Below are positions 41,039-50,426 of a stretch of 64,000 nucleotides of DNA, one piece after another. Where the stretch lies: assembly GCA_023402175.1 (NCBI GenBank), contig JAEXCN010000099.1:1-64000 (forward strand), written 5' to 3'. The stretch is from Pseudomonadota bacterium (GTDB lineage Bacteria; Myxococcota_A; Polyangia; Polyangiales; Polyangiaceae). The notes beneath the pieces were generated by a model that worked only from the letters and a program-made list of their open reading frames with translations, was not told where the DNA came from and searched no databases. The first letter of the stretch is position 1, and the number at the start of each line of letters is the position of its first letter. The position numbers were made by a program, and so were the translations under genes.

Positions 41039-41350
41039 GCAGTTTCGACAAACAATCGCGTTTGAACAGACGCGAGCGGCTCAGATGCCAAGCTTGAGAA
41101 ACATGATTGATTCGTCCAGATGAAGTTAGGTTGATGGACGCCGTCTCGAGGACGCGCCCGTGTCTGGGTGCCGATGTAGGTCGGACGCTCGACGCTGGGA
41201 CGAGCCGATCCGTGCGGCTTCGGGCCGCGATCTGGGACCGACCTCGACGAGGTGGAGAGGCCGAGGATGTCGACGCGCCCGGTACGCCCAAGCCCCTTTG
41301 CGGGGCACGGCGAAACGCACGAACGTCGGGACGAGCTAACCCGAGGCCCA

Positions 41351-41389
41351 GAAACAAGAAAGGCCACCTCGGGATATCCCGGGCGGCCT
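41351..41389 (-). terminator. Intrinsic terminator-like hairpin
   Basis: AGGCCGCCCGGGA and TCCCGAGGTGGCCT pair around a short loop and are followed on the minus strand by TTCTTGTTTC. It lies 40 bp after the stop of the small ORF at 41431-41718. Confidence 0.6.
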
Positions 41390-41430
41390 CTGCGAACGGC
41401 TCCGAACGATGGAGACGATACGAGGGACCG

Positions 41431-41718
41431 CTAGGGGTCGCCTTCCTCCTGCTTGGCGCTCGAATCGAGCGGACGAGGGGCGGCGAGCATGCGGCTACCG
41501 GCCTGGTCGAGGCCAGAGAGACCGCCGAAGAGCGACAGAGAGACCGAGCTCACGTTGGAGTTGTGGCTATTCAGCCCGACGGCGGCCCCGCCAAAGGCAG
41601 GGCGACGCCACGCGCGATGCAGCCGTCCCTCGGACGCGAGATACGCCACGCCGGTGCGCGGGAGCGCCTCGGTCGTCGTCGTCCTCTTGTCTTGGAAGGA
41701 GAGAATCACGCGGAACAT
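41431..41718 (-). CDS. Possible small hypothetical protein, 95 aa
   Basis: It starts MFRVILSFQDKRTTTTEALPRTG and has a Ser/Gly/Leu-rich C-terminal half ending SAKQEEGDP. No family is recognised and the ribosome binding site is weak. The terminator just downstream on the same strand is the main support. Confidence 0.4.
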   Translation of the reverse strand: MFRVILSFQDKRTTTTEALPRTGVAYLASEGRLHRAWRRPAFGGAAVGLNSHNSNVSSVSLSLFGGLSGLDQAGSRMLAAPRPLDSSAKQEEGDP

Positions 41719-42143
41719 GCACGCCCGGGATCTCCGGACGCGCCTCCATTGGTGGAGAGGTTGCTTCTGTAGACGTTCCAGGCAGGAGCGTCATTCAAGC
41801 TATAGCTCGCGATGTCGGACGACGCAAGGATCTAAATCGAAAAAGTGATCGCCGCGGAGCACTCGACGCAGACGGATCAAACGCGGTTGTTGGGCAACGC
41901 GGGCAGAATCCATCGATCTTCTGCGACTCGGAAGCTGCGAGCGACCAGCGATGGGCTGGGCCGGTGACCTACGCGACGAGCCTGGCGCGTCGCGCGCCTC
42001 GCGTTCGTCGGGATCGTTCACGTGTACGGTCCGCCAGCTCCGCCCGAGACGAATCTGACCTGTCAGCGATGAGAAGACGACAACAATGCTGGCGCTGGGG
42101 GGATGTCTTGGCGTTCACCCGCTGGCCCGCGGGCCGGCCCGAT

Positions 42144-42157
42144 CTGGCCCGGGCCAG
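42144..42157. repeat. Palindrome CTGGCCCGGGCCAG
   Basis: Identical to 18416-18429. Confidence 0.75.
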
Positions 42158-42229
42158 GGGGCGCGATGCGTAACTCATCGGAATGACGGCAACGAGGTGC
42201 AGGCATGCCCATCGCAATGCTGCCCCGTC

Positions 42230-43789
42230 ATGCTCGCCATCGCGCATAGCGCCGTTCTTGCGGGGATCGAGTCTTCACCGGTTCGCGTCGAGATACAGGC
42301 CGAACGAGGCATTCCGACATTCGAGCTCGTCGGGCTCGCCGAGGCGGCCGTCCGGGAGAGCCGTGTGCGGGTGAAGAGCGCGCTCGCGGGAGTAGGCGTC
42401 GACATCAGCGAGTTCCGAGTCACGGTCAACCTCGCGCCTGCCGACGTGAAGAAGAGCGGCAGCTCCTTCGACCTGGCGATTGCGCTCGGGACGTTGGTCG
42501 CGCTCGGCGTTCTTCCCGAAGGAACGCTCGACGACGTGCTCGTCCTCGGAGAGCTGTCGCTCAACGGTAACGTCCAGAACCTGCGCGGCGTGGTCGCGCA
42601 TCTGCTCGGCGCGAAGAAGCGCGGAGTCGCACGCGCGATCGTACCGTTCGCGAACGAGCGCGAAGCGGCACTGGTCGATGGTGTCGAGGTCGAGCTGGCG
42701 TCGACGCTCGCCGAGGTCGTCGATGCGCTCTGCGGGCGTGCATCTCTCCGGACCCCGCGCCCCGCGCCGGCGGACGTCGTTCGACGCCCGGTCGACGATC
42801 TCGCCGACGTGCGCGGCCAACACGGCGCGCGACGTGCGCTCGAGATCGCCGCTTCCGGTGGGCACAACCTCCTCATGATGGGACCTCCCGGCGCAGGAAA
42901 GACGATGCTCGCGCGCCGCCTGCCCGGCATCCTTCCGCTGCTCACGCGCGAAGAGGCCCTCGAGGTGATCGCGATCCACGGCGTTGCCGGGCTGGTCGGT
43001 AGCGCGTCGAGCGTTGCCGTCGAGCGGCCCTTCCGCGCTCCTCACCATACCGCGAGCGACGTCGCGCTCGTGGGCGGCGGCGAGCACGCGCGGCCAGGTG
43101 AGGTCAGTCTCGCGCATCACGGCGTCCTCTTCCTCGACGAGCTCGCGGAGCTACGGCGTACCGCGCTCGAAGCCCTGCGCCAGCCGCTCGAGGACGGGAC
43201 CGTGACGATCTGTCGGATGCGCATGACACTGACGTTTCCCGCTCGTCCGATGCTCATCGGAGCGACGAACCCGTGTCCCTGCGGAAACTTCGGCGACGGG
43301 ACCAATCGGTGCAATTGCAGTCACGAGGCGATCCGCTCGTATCGCCGGAGACTGAGCGGTCCGCTGCTCGACCGTGTGGATCTGCACGTCGTTCTTCCGC
43401 GCGTCGATCTCCGGGAGCTGCACGCGACCGGTGGCGGTGAGCCGAGCGCCGCGGTCCGAGCGCGTGTCGAGAAGGCGCGTGCGGTCCAGCATGCTCGCTT
43501 TCGCGCCGGAGAGGTCGCGGCTCAGACCAACGCGCATCTCGCCCAGCGCGACGTCGAGCGCATCTGCAAGCTCGATACGAAAGGGCGAGCGCTTCTCGCA
43601 CAGGCCGTCGAGCGACGGGGCCTATCGGCGCGTGCGTACGGCAAGGTTCTCCGCGTCGCACGGACGATCGCGGACATGGACGGAGCGACGGCGATTGCGC
43701 CGGGGCACGTCGTCGAAGCCGTCGCGGGTCGCGTGCTCGATCGCGATCAGTCGAACGGCCGCCCAATTTCCGAGACCGACGCGGCCTGA
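42230..43789 (+). CDS. comM: YifB/ComM-type Mg-chelatase-like AAA+ ATPase
   Basis: The protein is 519 aa. The N-terminal domain has the family signature (GLAEAAVRESRVRVKSALA, NLAPADVKKSGSSFDLAIALG). Walker A GPPGAGKT is at about residues 218-225, followed by Walker B GVLFLDELAEL and ATNPCPCGNFGD with the zinc-knuckle-like cysteines. ComM/YifB is a hexameric helicase for branch migration of heteroduplex DNA in natural transformation. It lies 90 bp before recA on the same strand, which fits a recombination role. ATG 42230 was chosen because it gives the canonical N-terminus. Confidence 0.93.
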   Translation: MLAIAHSAVLAGIESSPVRVEIQAERGIPTFELVGLAEAAVRESRVRVKSALAGVGVDISEFRVTVNLAPADVKKSGSSFDLAIALGTLVALGVLPEGTLDDVLVLGELSLNGNVQNLRGVVAHLLGAKKRGVARAIVPFANEREAALVDGVEVELASTLAEVVDALCGRASLRTPRPAPADVVRRPVDDLADVRGQHGARRALEIAASGGHNLLMMGPPGAGKTMLARRLPGILPLLTREEALEVIAIHGVAGLVGSASSVAVERPFRAPHHTASDVALVGGGEHARPGEVSLAHHGVLFLDELAELRRTALEALRQPLEDGTVTICRMRMTLTFPARPMLIGATNPCPCGNFGDGTNRCNCSHEAIRSYRRRLSGPLLDRVDLHVVLPRVDLRELHATGGGEPSAAVRARVEKARAVQHARFRAGEVAAQTNAHLAQRDVERICKLDTKGRALLAQAVERRGLSARAYGKVLRVARTIADMDGATAIAPGHVVEAVAGRVLDRDQSNGRPISETDAA

Positions 43790-43878
43790 CGGCCGATCGG
43801 CACTCCGAACGGCTCGCGTCGCGGTCGCCGGCGACGTGTGCCCGTGAACAGATCGGCGAGATCGAAGGAGACGAGGAA

Positions 43879-44907
43879 ATGCTCGAGCAGCTCGCAGATA
43901 AGATGAAGGTCCTCAAGGGCGTCGTGGTGTCCGTCGAGAAGCAGTTCGGAAAGGGCGCCATCATGTCGCTCGGCGACGAGGGCGCGCTCGAGCCGGTGCC
44001 GTCGATCCCAACGGGGTCGCTCGCGCTCGACCTCGCGACCGGAGTCGGCGGATATCCGCGCGGTCGCGTCGTCGAGGTCTACGGCCCCGAGTCGAGCGGA
44101 AAGACGACTCTCTCGCTGCATGCGATCGCGCAGGCGCAGCGTGCCGGCGGCATCTGCGCTTTCATCGACGCGGAGCACGCGTTCGATGCGGCGTATGCAC
44201 GGTCGATCGGTGTCGAGACGGACAAGCTTCTCGTCTCGCAACCGGATACCGGCGAGCAGGCGCTCGACATCGTCGACATCCTCGTTCGTTCGGGCGCGGT
44301 CGATCTGGTCGTCGTCGACTCCGTCGCGGCGCTCGTCCCGCGCGCCGAAATCGAAGGTGAGATGGGCGACAGCCACATGGGCCTGCAGGCGCGGCTCATG
44401 AGCCAAGCGCTCCGCAAGCTGACGGCGATCGCGCATCGGACGAACACCACGATCATGTTCATCAACCAGCTTCGCCAGAAGATCGGCGTCACGTTCGGCA
44501 ACCCCGAGACGACGACCGGCGGCAACGCGCTGAAGTTCTACGCATCGATGCGGCTCGACGTGCGGCGCATCGGCCAGGTGAAGGTCGGCGACGAGCTCGT
44601 CGGAGGCCGCACGCGGGTGAAGCTCGCGAAGAACAAAATGGCGCCGCCGTTCTGTGAGGCGGAGTTCGAGATCCGCTACGGGCGCGGCGTCGACGGGCTG
44701 AGCGAGCTCATCGATCTCGGCCTCGCGCGCGGGCTCATCGAGAAGAACGGCAATCACCTCGCATTTGCGGGCACGACGCTCGGCAACGGGCGCGAGCGCT
44801 CGCGCGAGACGATCGCGGCGAGCGCCGAGCTCCAGACGACGCTACGTCAGGCCATCCTCGCATCGGGGCCGGTGCGGCCGGGTCGTCGCGCCGAGGCCGA
44901 CGCGTAG
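43879..44907 (+). CDS. recA: Recombinase RecA
   Basis: The protein is 342 aa, full length. Walker A GPESSGKT at about residues 69-76, the subfamily motif GGICAFIDAEHAFD, MSQALRKLTAIAHRTNTTIMFINQLRQKIGVTFGNPETTTGGNALKFYAS including the L2 DNA-binding loop. It catalyses strand exchange and SOS coprotease activity. GAAGGAGACGAGG precedes the ATG. Myxobacteria may carry two recA copies, so this may be one of two (known for Myxococcus). FIDAEHAFD replaces the common FIDAEHALD. Confidence 0.97.
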   Translation: MLEQLADKMKVLKGVVVSVEKQFGKGAIMSLGDEGALEPVPSIPTGSLALDLATGVGGYPRGRVVEVYGPESSGKTTLSLHAIAQAQRAGGICAFIDAEHAFDAAYARSIGVETDKLLVSQPDTGEQALDIVDILVRSGAVDLVVVDSVAALVPRAEIEGEMGDSHMGLQARLMSQALRKLTAIAHRTNTTIMFINQLRQKIGVTFGNPETTTGGNALKFYASMRLDVRRIGQVKVGDELVGGRTRVKLAKNKMAPPFCEAEFEIRYGRGVDGLSELIDLGLARGLIEKNGNHLAFAGTTLGNGRERSRETIAASAELQTTLRQAILASGPVRPGRRAEADA

Positions 44908-44937
44908 CGCGGCGACCATCGCGAAGGCCTGCGATGG

Positions 44938-44960
44938 GCCGAGGGCCGAACACCCTCGGC
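44938..44960. terminator. Stem-loop after recA
   Basis: GCCGAGGG and CCCTCGGC form an 8-bp stem with a 7-nt loop, 30 bp after the recA stop. There is no T-run. A second long pairing, CGAGGCGGC/GCCGCCTCG, follows at about 44970-45020. They may act as a bidirectional terminator between recA and the convergent doxX. Confidence 0.5.
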
Positions 44961-45054
44961 GAAGCAGGGCGAGGCGGCTCTTCTCTCGCTCACCCCCCCG
45001 AGGGAAGGGCCGCCTCGCCGCGGCCAGGGGACGTGATCTTCACTAGCGCCGTCG

Positions 45055-45459
45055 TCACCGGCGCCGCCCGCGGAAGCGGGCATCGAGTGAGATCGGTCCC
45101 GGGCCGTGCGCCGCGACGAACAAGAACAACCAACAGTAGAGGGCAGCCAGCTCTCCCTTGTTGACGGCCGGCACCCAGTGCGAGCCAGCCAGCTCGAACT
45201 TGAAATGGAACTGGAAGTAGGCGACGGCCATCGTGCCGGCAGTCAGGATCGCGGCCGCTCTCGTGAAGAGACCGAGCGCGATGAGCAGTCCTCCGACGAG
45301 CTCGATGAGCCCACCGACCCACAGCTGGGATCCCATCGTCGGGCGTGATGTTGCTGCAAACCAGCCGAGGATCTTCTGGGCGCCGTGCGACGCGAACATG
45401 AGACCGGCGACGATCCGCAACACAGCAAAGCAGAGCTTCTCGAGACGCTCGAACCGCAC
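45055..45459 (-). CDS. DoxX-family membrane protein
   Basis: The protein is 134 aa with four predicted membrane helices (FAVLRIVAGLMFASHGAQKI, LIELVGGLLIALGLF, AAAILTAGTMAVAYFQFHF, AALYCWLFLFVAA). FASHGAQKILGWF is the typical DoxX N-terminal motif. Family members are small redox- or quinone-linked membrane proteins of varied role. It converges with recA. Confidence 0.9.
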   Translation of the reverse strand: MRFERLEKLCFAVLRIVAGLMFASHGAQKILGWFAATSRPTMGSQLWVGGLIELVGGLLIALGLFTRAAAILTAGTMAVAYFQFHFKFELAGSHWVPAVNKGELAALYCWLFLFVAAHGPGPISLDARFRGRRR

Positions 45460-45684
45460 GCGCGGACCATACTGCAGCCGGACGCGCGTTTGATCGATTC
45501 TCCCTCGGTTGAGCTAGTCCCTGCAGGTATTCGACGTCCGTAGTTCGGCCGTTCGCGACGCGAGGCGTCCGCGCCGTCCAAACCTGCGCGCCGCCACGCG
45601 ACGCGCGCCGACGTCGGCAGCTCAACCGGCGGTCGCTCCGCGGCACAATCAATCGGTGGCCAACAAAAGAGCTCGGTGGCCGAT

Positions 45685-45719
45685 AAAAAAAGCCCCTTCC
45701 CAGTTTCCCGGGAAGGGGC
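45685..45719 (-). terminator. Strong intrinsic terminator
   Basis: GCCCCTTCCC and GGGAAGGGGC form a perfect 10-bp stem, followed on the minus strand by seven T residues. It implies a leftward transcript coming from the purine-rich repeat region, for which I see no convincing gene. Confidence 0.85.
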
Positions 45720-45925
45720 GGAGCCGAGCGCATGCGGAGGGGAGGAGGGAGGAGGGGAGCTCCGTCACGCGCCAGCCAAATCTTCGATTCGTTCGTCGTT
45801 GAGGTGAGTCGTGGAGGTGAGGGTAAACGGTTTTTCTAGGAAGTCCGCCAAAAAATGAGCGTGCGAGCTGCTCGTCGGGAGGAGTGCGAGCGAGCAGCCG
45901 ACGCGAAGAGGACGTCCCGGAGGAG

Positions 45926-46070
45926 TGAAACGAGGAGGAATGAAACGAGGAGGAGTGAAGCGAGGAGGAATGAAACGAGGAGGAATGAGACGAGGAGGAG
46001 TGAAACGAGGAGGAGTGAAACGAGGAGGAGTGACGAGGAGGAGTGACGAGGAGGAGTGACGAGGAGGCGG
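45926..46070. repeat. 15-bp tandem repeat GAGGAGGARTGAAAC
   Basis: About seven units of 15 bp followed by three 12-bp units (GAGGAGGAGTGAC), all purine-rich on the plus strand. All frames stay open; the minus frames would give Ser/His, Pro/Arg or Leu/Val repeats. Confidence 0.9.
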
Positions 46071-46406
46071 GGCGGGTAGCTCCACTTTCGGAGCGCTGCG
46101 CGGTGAGCACCTTGTAGCTCGTGTACATACATGTGGTATGCCGAGCCTTGGCCATCGCCAAGTAGCTGTCTTTGCTTGGTTTCGTCAGGAGCGCGGCCCC
46201 CGCGGTACCCAGCTCATGAGGGGAAAGAGATCCACCCCCCACACGCGACCGAGGAGATCGGGGAAGCGCCTGCGCGCGAGCGGTCGCTGAATTCGTGCTC
46301 GGGCCGGGTGCGCGGCTTCCGATGGCGGAGCTCGGTCGAGCCCCCTCGTGCGCGACCACCTCGTCACCTCCGCTGGGCGGCACCGATCTTGGTTCGACGA
46401 CGGCGC

Positions 46407-47294
46407 ATGAGGAACGAGCCGCAACAGGACCCCAGGACTCGAGCGAAGAAACCCCCGTTCCGCGAGGGCACGCAGCCGGCGCCTGCACGCGAATCACGCA
46501 TGCGCGAGAAGCCAGACCATGGGGAAGAGACCTACCGCGGGCATGGCAGACTCGTTGACCGTGTGGCGCTGGTCACCGGCGCGGATAGCGGCATCGGCCG
46601 CGCGGTTGCGCTCGCCTACGCGCGCGAAGGAGCCGACGTCGCCATCTCGTATCTGAGCGAGCACGAAGATGCGAAAGAGACCGAGCGTCTCGTCACGGAT
46701 GCTGGACGGCGAGCGCTGCTGCTGCCGGGCGACATCTCGGAGCGAGCCACCTGCGACCGTGTCATCAACTCGACCGTCGACACGTTCGGCCGGATCGACA
46801 TCCTCGTGAACAATGCCGCGTTCCAGGGCAAGTCCGTCGAGAACTTCGAGGACATCGACGACGAGCGCGTCGAGCAAACGTTCCGGACCAACATCGTCGC
46901 GATGTTTCGGCTCGTCCGCCGTGCGCTTCCGCACATGAAGCCGGGCTCTGCGATCATCAACGTCGCGTCGATCCAGGCGTATCAGCCGTCGAGCGGGATC
47001 CTCGACTACGCCGCGACGAAGGGAGCCATCGTGACGTTCACGAAGGGCCTCGCGCAGGAGGTGATCAAGCGAGGGATCCGCGCGAACGCGATCGCGCCTG
47101 GCCCCGTGTGGACTCCGCTCATCGTCCAGTCGTTCGCCGAGGAGAAGGTGCAGAGCTTCGGCGAAGGAGCTCCGATGGAGCGCCCGGCTCAGCCCGCCGA
47201 GATGGCGCCTGCGTTCGTGTTCCTCGCGAGCGACGAGTCGCGCTACGTGAACGGCGAGGTCCTCGGGTTGACGGGCGGCAAGCCACTCGCGTGA
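46407..47294 (+). CDS. Short-chain dehydrogenase/reductase, stress-type with N-terminal extension
   Basis: The protein is 295 aa. An N-terminal extension (EKPDHGEETYRGHGRL) like that of the YhdF/YhxC group precedes the Rossmann fold. The cofactor motif is TGADSGIG, then NNAA, the catalytic Ser in INVASIQAY and YAATK (Tyr about 201, Lys about 205). It reduces or oxidises an unknown carbonyl/alcohol with NAD(P)H. The ATG at 46407 was chosen because the upstream frame runs through non-coding sequence. Confidence 0.9.
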   Translation: MRNEPQQDPRTRAKKPPFREGTQPAPARESRMREKPDHGEETYRGHGRLVDRVALVTGADSGIGRAVALAYAREGADVAISYLSEHEDAKETERLVTDAGRRALLLPGDISERATCDRVINSTVDTFGRIDILVNNAAFQGKSVENFEDIDDERVEQTFRTNIVAMFRLVRRALPHMKPGSAIINVASIQAYQPSSGILDYAATKGAIVTFTKGLAQEVIKRGIRANAIAPGPVWTPLIVQSFAEEKVQSFGEGAPMERPAQPAEMAPAFVFLASDESRYVNGEVLGLTGGKPLA

Positions 47295-47591
47295 TCACGG
47301 CCACCTGGAGCATCACACCATCAGCGGTAGCGAGGACCCTCCCCGCGCGTCTCGGCGCGCGTCGGTGTGGAGATGGTCGAGGTCGTGGGCAGCCTGCTTC
47401 CATTCGCGCGAGCCTCCGACGCGTGATCGCCGCCTCATCGCCTCATCGTTGGTCATCCCATGCTCGCGCTCGCGTCGGCATCATGTCGCGATGCGCGTGA
47501 AGTCATTCCCCTCGTCGTGCAATCGCTGCCCGCGAAACCGTCGGCGAATGGCGTCGCCGCAGGTGCGGTGCGCAAGTCGAGCAGGCCCGCG

Positions 47592-48690
47592 TGCGTTACT
47601 TCTCCCAGCGCAAGTAGAGGTCGGCTCGCCCGCACGAGGCAAGGCGCCGGTGAGCGCGGCGAACGACATGCGCTCGCCGCTGCGGAGCGATCGTTCGCTC
47701 GGCGAACGACGTGCGCCACTGCGCGTGGAGGGATCGTTCGGTCGGCGAACGACGTAGGCCCATGGGCGTGGAGGCGCCGCTCGCGCGAGGAACGACGTGG
47801 GCCCGTGCGTGGAGGGATCGTTCGGTCGGCGAACGACATGCGCTTGCCCGCGTGGAGAGCTCGTTCGGTCGGCGAACGACGTGGGCCCGTGGGCGGGGAG
47901 GGATCGTTCGGTCGGCGAACGACGTGGCGGCCCCATGCGCGAGGAGTCATTGTTCGCTCGGCGAACGACCCCACGTGGAGCCCTCGTTCGTTTGGCGAAC
48001 GTCCCCGCGGTAAGGCATCGTTCGCCCGGCGAACGACCCCGCGGGAAGGCGTCGTCGCCCGGCGAAAGACCGAACGACCCGGGCCCGTCCGCATGGAGTC
48101 ATCACGCGTGCGCTACTTCTCCCAGCGCAAGTAGAGGTCGGCGCCCACGCACAGGGCAGAGGTGGCGGTGAGCGCGGCGAACGACATGCGCTCGTCCGCG
48201 TAGATTCATCGTTCGTTCGGCGAACGACCTCGCGGTAAGGCACGTTCGCCCGGCGAACGACCTCGCGGTAAGGCAGGTTCGCCCGGCGAACGACCCCGCG
48301 GTTAGGCATCGTCGCCCGGCGAACGACCCCGCGGTAAGACATCGTCGCCCGGCGAACGACCTCGCGGTAAGGCAGGTTCGCCCGGCGAACGACCCCGCGG
48401 TAAGGCATCGTCGCCCGGCGAACGACCTCGCGGTAAGGCACGTTCGTTCGGCGAACGACCCCGCGGTAAGGCATCGTTCGCCCGGCGAGCGACCTCGCGG
48501 TGACGCACGTTCGCCCGGCGAACGACCCCGCGGTAAGGCATCGTCGCCCGGCGAACGACCCCGGCCGTGCGCGTGGAGTCACCACGCGTGGGTTACTTGT
48601 CCCAGCGCAAGTAGAGGTCGGCGCCCACGCACAAGGCAGAGGTGGCGGTGAGCGCGGCGAACGACGTGTGCTCGTCCGCGTGGATTCATC
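47592..48690. repeat. Three copies of a 90-100 bp direct repeat bounding the hairpin array
   Basis: Copies at about 47592-47670, 48107-48210 and 48586-48690 share CCCAGCGCAAGTAGAGGTCG and GGTGAGCGCGGCGAACGAC. On the minus strand copy 2 encodes a 24-aa ORF, and copy 3 keeps the same C-terminal frame with a Glu/Asp change. Confidence 0.8.
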
Positions 48691-48760
48691 GTTCGCTCTG
48701 CGAACGACGTGTGCTCGTCCGCGTGGATTCATCGTTCGCTCTGCGAACGTCTGCCGGAGA
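47690..48760. repeat. Array of about two dozen TCGTTCGC-YCG-GCGAACGA hairpins
   Basis: Each unit is an 8-bp inverted repeat with a 3-nt loop. From 48190 to 48580 units recur every 32-33 bp with spacer CCYCGCGGTAAGGCA. Before 47970 spacers are longer (CGTGGGCCCGTG type). Spacers are near-identical, so it is not a CRISPR. Open frames across it encode 11-residue repeats and are not taken as genes. Confidence 0.9.
48113..48187 (-). CDS. Possible 24-aa ORF in the repeat element
   Basis: The short frame MSFAALTATSALCVGADLYL followed by RWEK starts at an ATG and ends TAG. The same sequence with D for E and a TAA stop is in copy 3, where the ATG is ACG; copy 1 is frame-shifted. It may be a relic of the 3' end of a gene spread with the repeat. 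Confidence 0.25.
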   Translation of the reverse strand: MSFAALTATSALCVGADLYLRWEK

Positions 48761-48893
48761 TGCCGCGTCCGGCCGCGTGCGTCCGTATCCGGTGAGCGCG
48801 AGAGCGCGGTCGGCAACGACGGGGAGGCCGGCATGAAGGCGTTCGGACCCTCGGATCAGCTTATTCTGCGAATGCTCACGGGGAGGCGTGCGG

Positions 48894-49889
48894 CTACGGA
48901 GGGCCGGGGGCGTTCGGCGTGGCGTTGCTCTGGGGCGCCGCGGCAGCTTCTTCGTCCTGCTTGTCCCAGCGCGCTTTCAGCCACGGGTAGACCGTCTCGC
49001 CCATCGCGTGGAGCTGGATGACGTGATCCTTTGCGCGCGTCCCCTCGAAGCCGCGGATGTGGAAGCTGCCTTTGTCGACGGCATAGATCTGATGCATGTC
49101 GTGCGGACCCGTCATGACCGCGGGGACCTTCTCGAGAGCGATCATCTCGAGGAGCTTCGCCACACACTCCTGCACGCTGGGGTACGGGCCCGTCGGGATC
49201 GTCGTGTGGGTGATCGCGAAGAGCTTCTCGTCGCGAGCTGCGGCCTCCGCGAGTTTCGCGAACTTCTCGAGCGCCTGCACGTTCACGGTTCGCTTCTTCG
49301 GGTTCGTGAAGTTCGTGAAGAACCCGTCGGCGAGGAGGACGGCATCGACGCGTGGAGCGACACTCTCGGTCAGCACACGAGAGACCGAGCTGAAGCCGGC
49401 GCTCCACGCGGACAGCGCGATTCGCCGAAGCTGGGCGCCCTCGGCCCGCCCGCTCTTCATGATCTCCGCGTGAGCATTCTCGAGCAGGCGGTCGAATGCC
49501 TCGGGTCTCTTGAATGCGTTCGAATACGGCTCGGTGCCGGCGCCGAGGTTCACGCTGACGACTGCGACATTGAGCTTCGCGTGCTCGATGTTCGCTTCTT
49601 GCCAGCGGCCTTCACCGTGGAAGTGGACGATGAGATCGTAGCCGCCTCTTTTGGCCGCGAACCACGGTGGGAGGTAAAGCTCCGCGCCTGTTGCGAGACT
49701 CGCGCGGTATGCCGTGGCGGTCTCGAGCTGTTTCGGCGTCTCGACCTCGGGGGTGCGTGGTTGACGCTCCGTCGTGCTCGCGGATCGAGCAGGCGGAGGC
49801 GTCGGTGGTCGGTCGTGAGAACAAGCCCCGAGCACCGTGAAGAGCGTCGCGAGGCTCGCGACGTACGCGGTTCGTAGTGCCGTTCGCAT
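48894..49889 (-). CDS. Lipoprotein with alpha/beta-hydrolase-like fold
   Basis: The protein is about 331 aa. The signal ends FTVLGACS, a lipobox. The body has YDLIVHFHGEG and ALSAWSAGFSS, an AxSxG version of the nucleophile elbow, and later HDMHQIYAVDKG and SFHIRGFEG that could supply the catalytic Asp/His. It is probably an exported esterase-like protein; the substrate is unknown. The frame is open to 50246, but ATG 49889 gives a normal lipoprotein start. Confidence 0.75.
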   Translation of the reverse strand: MRTALRTAYVASLATLFTVLGACSHDRPPTPPPARSASTTERQPRTPEVETPKQLETATAYRASLATGAELYLPPWFAAKRGGYDLIVHFHGEGRWQEANIEHAKLNVAVVSVNLGAGTEPYSNAFKRPEAFDRLLENAHAEIMKSGRAEGAQLRRIALSAWSAGFSSVSRVLTESVAPRVDAVLLADGFFTNFTNPKKRTVNVQALEKFAKLAEAAARDEKLFAITHTTIPTGPYPSVQECVAKLLEMIALEKVPAVMTGPHDMHQIYAVDKGSFHIRGFEGTRAKDHVIQLHAMGETVYPWLKARWDKQDEEAAAAPQSNATPNAPGPP

Positions 49890-50426
49890 TGCCCGCGGCC
49901 CTGCCAGTGTCGTTCCGACAGCCGCCGTTCGCGCCGGTCCTCCGGCTCCTGCGGCGTCTGTCGTCCGTGATGTTCGTGTTCGTCGCGTCCGTCGTGTTCG
50001 TACCGTCTGTAGGAGCGTCGTCAACGCCGTTCGAAGCGCCGTTCGAAGCACCGTGCAGACTGCAAAGTTTCGATATTGGGCGAGCGCGTCGGATACCGGG
50101 TTCATCGCAATTTTCCCGTGTGCTTTCAGCGACGCACCGGTCTCTGAGGGGCGCGAGCAGCAGGGGTGATGGACGCCCGTCTCAGGGAAATTCCGTTGTT
50201 CCGTGCACGCTCCTCCAAATTGTGCCGGAAGTTCGAGGGGGAGCAACTTAGCTGCATCTGGGCATCACCCTTGCCTACACACATTTGGTCATGCCGAAGG
50301 TCGAAGCTGCCTGAGTCAGCATCTTCTCCCTACTCGGATCGGCATGCGCTCTCCCAATCGCTCCCACCACTGTCGAAAGGGGGCCTCGGCTGCGCGCTCT
50401 AGTCGGGACCCTTCTTGAGAGATCGT
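49890..50426. other. Intergenic region, no gene recognised
   Basis: 537 bp between divergent genes. Short direct repeats (CGCCGTTCGAAGC type, about 50027-50052) are present. It should hold the promoters of the lipoprotein and the sigma54 activator. I see no clear -24/-12 element. Confidence 0.4.

Larger units (their letters stand above)
41039..42229. other. Region between tRNA array and yifB
   Basis: Presumed promoter zone of the array on the minus strand, a terminator (41351-41389), one doubtful small ORF (41431-41718), and a locally A/T-richer patch at about 41790-41860. I see no other gene. The 14-bp palindrome CTGGCCCGGGCCAG is at 42144-42157. Confidence 0.5.
45460..46406. other. Gene-poor region with purine-rich tandem repeat and terminator
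   Basis: Between doxX and the SDR gene there is no convincing gene. Open frames on both strands across 45.85-46.1 kb exist only because the tandem repeat unit is a multiple of three. Confidence 0.5.

Noticed and set aside
45649..46497. 282-aa leftward ORF through the purine repeat
   Set aside because: Repeat translation only, and a strong terminator lies inside its 3' end.
47690..48760. CRISPR array
   Set aside because: Spacers are almost identical and the repeated unit is itself a palindrome; no cas gene is nearby.
47947..48834. 295-aa leftward ORF with 11-residue repeats
   Set aside because: The open frame arises from a repeat length divisible by three; amino-acid content is that of translated hairpins.
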